From positions 62,001 through 126,000 of the forward strand of contig JAYFQW010000042.1 in the NCBI GenBank assembly GCA_034926675.1: a stretch of 64,000 nt of DNA, read 5' to 3'. Under the pieces are notes generated by a model. The model ran no database searches. It saw only the letters and a program-made list of their open reading frames with translations, and had not been told where the DNA came from. The stretch is from Clostridia bacterium (GTDB taxonomy: Bacteria > Bacillota > DTU025). This document shows positions 60,816 through 64,000 of this stretch, piece by piece (the stretch's first letter is position 1; every line of letters starts with the position of its first letter). The position numbers and the translations under genes are program-made.

Positions 60816-62132
60816 CTATTTGGCTTTGATCTCGATCCGCGCAACGCGCCGCGCCCATCTGGCGCCCGCGGACTTGTAGACGTTCCAGCCCTGTCCGGGC
60901 ATTGATGTGCGGGAACAGTCATCGTTGCTATACACGCCGTCTGGGGCAGCAAGGACCAAGCGAGGCCCATCCATCCACTCAGGCGGAGCCACGCCGTTCT
61001 TCTCGAAGGCGAGCAGCATGGGCCCCTGCAGCTCAGCCCATTTCCCCTGAACATGCACGTTTTCGAAGGCGAAGTCCTGCGCGTAGCCGTCATCGCACGT
61101 GACCCGAAGAGTCTGACCGGGGTTCATCCCGCCGACGGCTTCGATCAGCTTGGCCACATTCACTCCCGTGTAGGCCGCACCATCGCGAAGGTTCCCAAAC
61201 TGGTTCTGGAACGCGGCGTTCACCTCGATCGACTGCATCGCCGCAAGCTCCCCCAAGCCAAACTCGCGCTTACGGCCGTTGCCAATCACGCTCACCCTGG
61301 GTTCATCGAGAACAACGTTGATCCTCTTCGCCTCAGCCCTCACCTTGCCCCCGTCTACCTGGACCAGCGTGTAGTGATAGAACCCTCCCTGATCCGGTGG
61401 AGCGTATAGCGATGCCCCAGCTCCTCCCGTGGTGACGTAGAGCACTCCCCCGGACTCCCTGCTGTTGTATATGTGGACATGGCCACTGAACACCGCCAGC
61501 ACTTCGTTCTCGCTGAAGAGCCGCGAAAGCTCGGCCGCCTGCGCAGTGTCGGACAGGCAATGATCGCCGCCGGGAATTGGATCATACAGCGGGATATGCA
61601 TGAACACGAACTTCCGCCCTTTCGTGCGGAGTTCGCTGCTGAGCCAGTTCATCTGGGCGGAGTCGATGAAACCGGCGGAGTCGTCAAGCCCTACGAACCG
61701 GTAGCCCTTCTCGATGAACGAGTAGTAGCTCTTCTTGCCTGTCATCAAAGTGAACAGTGTTCCGGAGGTCCTGACATCGTGGTTCCCCGGCACTGGATAC
61801 CAGGGCATACGAAGTCGGTTGGCGCGGTCCACGAAATCCTGATACTGGTCGCGCGTTCCGAAAGCAGTCATGTCGCCGCAGTGTAGGACCAGTTCCGAAC
61901 GGGAGGAGTTCATCGCATTCACTGCCGCATCCCACACCTGGTTCCTTCCCTGGCTATCACCAACCACGGCAAAGGTGAATACCGCCGGGCCCGCCGCAGC
62001 ACGACTCGCCGCAGTAGGACCCACTAGGGTCATAGCAAATGCGGCCCATGCCAGCGCAGCAGCGCCAATGATCGCGAGCATGCCCCGGCGCGCACGCCCG
62101 GTGCGAGCGCTGCATTTCAGCATGACTTTCAA
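60816..62132 (-). CDS. Exported metallophosphoesterase with C-terminal sulfite-oxidase-fold-like domain
   Basis: A roughly 438-residue exported enzyme. The TTG at 62132 follows GGAGG by 7 bases and opens the leader MKVMLKCSARTGRARRGMLA. The calcineurin-like core has FAVVGDSQG, HCGDM, VPGNHD, FMHIP and FSGHVHIYNS, which together build the two-metal site. The C-terminal 140 residues (YTGVNVAKLIEAVGG, LRVTCDDGYAQDFAF) repeat the domain found in the next two genes. As first gene of an ECF operon it may strip phosphate from the compound to be imported. Confidence 0.82.
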   Translation of the reverse strand: MKVMLKCSARTGRARRGMLAIIGAAALAWAAFAMTLVGPTAASRAAAGPAVFTFAVVGDSQGRNQVWDAAVNAMNSSRSELVLHCGDMTAFGTRDQYQDFVDRANRLRMPWYPVPGNHDVRTSGTLFTLMTGKKSYYSFIEKGYRFVGLDDSAGFIDSAQMNWLSSELRTKGRKFVFMHIPLYDPIPGGDHCLSDTAQAAELSRLFSENEVLAVFSGHVHIYNSRESGGVLYVTTGGAGASLYAPPDQGGFYHYTLVQVDGGKVRAEAKRINVVLDEPRVSVIGNGRKREFGLGELAAMQSIEVNAAFQNQFGNLRDGAAYTGVNVAKLIEAVGGMNPGQTLRVTCDDGYAQDFAFENVHVQGKWAELQGPMLLAFEKNGVAPPEWMDGPRLVLAAPDGVYSNDDCSRTSMPGQGWNVYKSAGARWARRVARIEIKAK

Positions 62133-62170
62133 AAATCCACCTCCTTGTTCAGCCGAGTGCGGCATCAACC

Positions 62171-62330
62171 AAAATCGGGCCGGACGCCACAACGTAATGG
62201 CAGCCTCCGGCCCGATCGCGGCAGCGATCCATGCTCTCCTTTCCGCAACGGGAGGCGCGTCCGTTTCCAGACACACCCTATCGGTCCGTCCGCCATGTCC
62301 AACGCTTTAGGACGGAGGACTCGGAGAGGC
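62171..62330 (-). promoter_or_regulatory. Structured leader with terminator hairpin upstream of the ECF operon
   Basis: On the minus strand, 40-85 bases before the first start codon, ATCGGGCCGGA pairs perfectly with TCCGGCCCGAT (complements of 62206-62216 and 62174-62184) and is followed by TTT. Upstream are further self-complementary segments. A terminator inside a leader suggests attenuation or a riboswitch. I could not match the upstream part to a known aptamer. Confidence 0.45.
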
Positions 62331-62499
62331 TACATACCAGTATTGGGAGATCATTCGACGCCAAGTCGCTCGTTCCTACCTGTTGGGATAGGATGCAGAC
62401 AATTTGACCAGACGGCGCCGGCAACCCAGAGAAGGGATTCAGGGGGCGCAGCAGAATCCCTCAAATGGTTCGTCCAGCATCATACAAGGAGTGTATCCT

Positions 62500-63660
62500 A
62501 TGGAAGACATTGCACCAATGGTGGCCGAGATTCGAAAGGGTCTTCACAAGATCGCGGAAACGGCCTACAACGAGACGAAGACATCCCGCTACGTGGCAGA
62601 GGTCCTTCAGGGCATGGGGCTTCAGGTCACCACTGGCGTCGCGAAAACAGGTGTGGTCGCGCTCATCAAAGGGGGCGCGCCAGGCCCTACAGTCGCTCTG
62701 CGCTCGGATATGGATGCGCTTCCGGTGGCAGAGGAAACCGGAGTGGAGTGGAAATCCGAAACCCCAGGGGTGATGCATGCATGCGGCCATGATTCGCACA
62801 TGGCCATGCTGCTAGGCGGCGCGATGCTCCTCACTCGCGAAGCTCCGTCGCTCCGTGGCAATGTGAAGCTGATCTTCCAGCCAGCCGAGGAGGCCCCCGG
62901 CGGAGCCGAACCAATGATCTCCGAAGGGGTCATGGAGAACCCCCATGTGGATGCAGTGATCGGGATGCACGTTACTCCAGAGCTCACAGCCGGGCAAGTT
63001 GGAATGAAGCGTGGCTACGCCACCGCTGCTCAGGATCGGTTCTTCCTCAGCCTCAAAGGCCGCGGCGGGCATGCGGCGACACCTCAGAAAACCATCGACG
63101 CACTGGCCGCTGCGTGCGAATTCGTGTGTGGCCTTCAGCAGATAGTAGCTCGCAGAGTGGACCCCCTAGAGCCTGCGATCGTGAGTGTTGGCAAACTCAA
63201 CGCAGGAACCACATTCAACATAGTAGCAGACTCCGCTGAGATTGCAGCGTCTGTGAGAACGCTGTCCGAGCGAACTCGAACCCTCATAGAGAAGCTTGTG
63301 CGTGCGCGAGTCGCGGCAATCGAGGGCGCATGCGGGGTGGAAGCGGATCTCAACTACGTGCGCAGCTATCCGGAGGTCGTCAATGAACCGGGGATGGCCT
63401 CAATCCTCGATGCCGCATGCAGAAAAGCCCCCGGCGTGACCGACGTGATCGAACTCCCTACACCTTCCATGGTGGGGGAGGATTTCGCCTACTACGCCCA
63501 GCATGCACCGGGCGTACTCATGTGGCTTGGAGCAGCCCACCGTTCCGGCGAAGTGCACCCACTGCATAGCTCTAAGTTCCTGGTGGCCGACGAGACCCTA
63601 GCGCTGGGTCCGAACGTTTGGCGGCAGGCAGCCGTCGATGTCCTGTCGTGGCTCGCCTGA
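62500..63660 (+). CDS. M20-family metallo-amidohydrolase
   Basis: A roughly 386-residue dinuclear metal amidohydrolase of the M20D group (hippurate hydrolase, IAA-amino-acid hydrolase, N-acetyl-diaminopimelate deacetylase type). The ATG at 62500 follows AAGGAG by 8 bases. Metal ligands and catalytic Glu are seen in HACGHDSHMAMLLG, QPAEEAPGGA and IGMHV. The dimerisation domain has GRGGHAATPQKTIDA, and the C-terminal ligand His is in HPLHSSKF. It is transcribed away from the ECF operon and shares the 370-base intergenic region with it. Substrate unknown. Confidence 0.92.
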   Translation: MEDIAPMVAEIRKGLHKIAETAYNETKTSRYVAEVLQGMGLQVTTGVAKTGVVALIKGGAPGPTVALRSDMDALPVAEETGVEWKSETPGVMHACGHDSHMAMLLGGAMLLTREAPSLRGNVKLIFQPAEEAPGGAEPMISEGVMENPHVDAVIGMHVTPELTAGQVGMKRGYATAAQDRFFLSLKGRGGHAATPQKTIDALAAACEFVCGLQQIVARRVDPLEPAIVSVGKLNAGTTFNIVADSAEIAASVRTLSERTRTLIEKLVRARVAAIEGACGVEADLNYVRSYPEVVNEPGMASILDAACRKAPGVTDVIELPTPSMVGEDFAYYAQHAPGVLMWLGAAHRSGEVHPLHSSKFLVADETLALGPNVWRQAAVDVLSWLA

Positions 63661-63811
63661 TCGGCCACGCACGCGCACACGCACACGCACAGCAGGCGCA
63701 CAGCAGGCGCACACGGCCAACTCGCGGGCGCTATGCCGAGTCGTCGGGAGTGCGACTGCATGCAGACCTGCAGGTCTGCGCGCAGCCGCACTGGGCCGCT
63801 TTCAGCGCCTG
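63661..63811. repeat. Low-complexity CACACG tract and 18-bp perfect palindrome
   Basis: Between two convergent genes. CACGCACACG-type repeats and two copies of CAGCAGGCGCACA occur at about 63666-63715. A perfect 18-bp palindrome, GCAGACCTGCAGGTCTGC, is at 63762-63779; it could act as a bidirectional hairpin. Confidence 0.6.
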
Positions 63812-64000
63812 CTACTTGACCTCCACAGCTCCCATCATGGCCCGGCACCTGATGCGCAGAGTCTTTGTGCTCCCCTCCGCACCCTTGTGCGAGAACGTCC
63901 TGGAGGCTATGACTCCCCCTGTGGACTGCCCAAACACCCCCACTCCACCTAGGAGTGCAGATCCCTCACATTCCACGTGCAGGTCCAGAGGCGCTATGAT
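63812..64000 (-). CDS. LiaF-like protein, C-terminal part (continues outside window)
   Basis: The last 62 residues of a protein that begins beyond the right edge. The reading frame runs from the edge to a TAG at 63812-63814. It contains the repeat-like strands GSALLGGVGVFGQS, KTLRIRCRAMMGAVEVK, typical of the parallel beta-solenoid C-terminus of LiaF/toast-rack proteins, which modulate envelope-stress signalling. The rest cannot be assessed. Confidence 0.65.
   Translation of the reverse strand: MIAPLDLHVECEGSALLGGVGVFGQSTGGVIASRTFSHKGAEGSTKTLRIRCRAMMGAVEVK

Noticed and set aside
62165-62340. Moco, TPP or cobalamin riboswitch before the ECF operon
   Set aside because: I could not find the conserved cores of these classes by eye; only the terminator hairpin is supported.
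63638-63952. 104-codon plus-strand frame at the right edge
   Set aside because: It is built on CACACG low-complexity DNA and lies antisense to the LiaF-like C-terminus, which has a convincing beta-solenoid pattern.

Overview
The window reads as a chromosomal segment of a GC-rich anaerobic Bacillota (Firmicutes) that appears to have an outer membrane. The Bacillota signal comes from a T-box leader on serS, a four-subunit pyruvate:ferredoxin oxidoreductase, a clostridial 2[4Fe-4S] ferredoxin, the lysS-greA and dusB-hflX-coaX clusters, pdxS-pdxT, ECF transporters and a LysM-GH18 protein. The outer-membrane signal comes from three predicted beta-barrel proteins that end in Phe, a PorV-like protein, a LolA-like carrier and an HAE1-type RND pump. 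A Limnochordia-like diderm lineage is the best guess. This is inference, because there is no rRNA gene in the window.

Layout. 1-7.3 kb: a serine hydrolase (5' end outside the window), a secreted TPR protein, and the C-terminal catalytic domain of an S9 peptidase cut off by a complete IS66 element (4576-7260, 22-bp perfect inverted ends). 7.5-16.7 kb (minus): a cell-envelope cluster of a subtilisin-like protease with PKD domains and a type-A-like C-terminal sorting domain, a PorV-like barrel, and a 1401-residue barrel protein carrying a SprA-type motif. 16.9-18.1 kb: a GntR regulator with a broken ABC ATPase. 18.1-24.8 kb (minus): LolA-like protein, RND pump, small barrel, MATE pump and a membrane protein. 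24.9-27.3 kb: TtcA, two tRNA-Ser genes and an HD-GYP protein. 27.4-43.9 kb (almost all minus): a housekeeping block with serS (T-box), porGDAB, glyA, pdxT, pdxS, ferredoxin, tRNA-Ala, nagB, lysS, greA, an HTH/'quinate dehydrogenase' pair, dusB, hflX and coaX. 44.0-45.7 kb: 1.7 kb without a credible gene, packed with direct repeats and palindromes. 45.7-53.8 kb: DtxR regulator with ZIP transporter, ECF S component, LysM-GH18, GNAT, ChrB-N/MFS, PPOX, an OYE-family flavoprotein and a HAD phosphatase. 53.9-55.2 kb: a decayed nitroreductase and two palindrome pairs. 55.2-64 kb: an MFS transporter, an unusual ECF operon (metallophosphoesterase, two proteins with sulfite-oxidase-fold-like domains, fused ATPase, T component), an M20 amidohydrolase and the C-terminal end of a LiaF-like protein.

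The two most interesting systems are: (1) the protease/PorV-like/giant-barrel operon, which looks like a cargo-plus-outer-membrane module related in parts to the type IX secretion system; and (2) the ECF operon, in which four copies of one extracytoplasmic domain are spread over a phosphoesterase, a secreted protein and the S component, suggesting capture and dephosphorylation of an unknown phosphorylated compound before import. Smaller points are a hairpin over the IS66 tnpA ribosome binding site, a GH18 protein with Gln in place of the catalytic Glu, and intergenic arrays of short palindromes at about 32-bp spacing.
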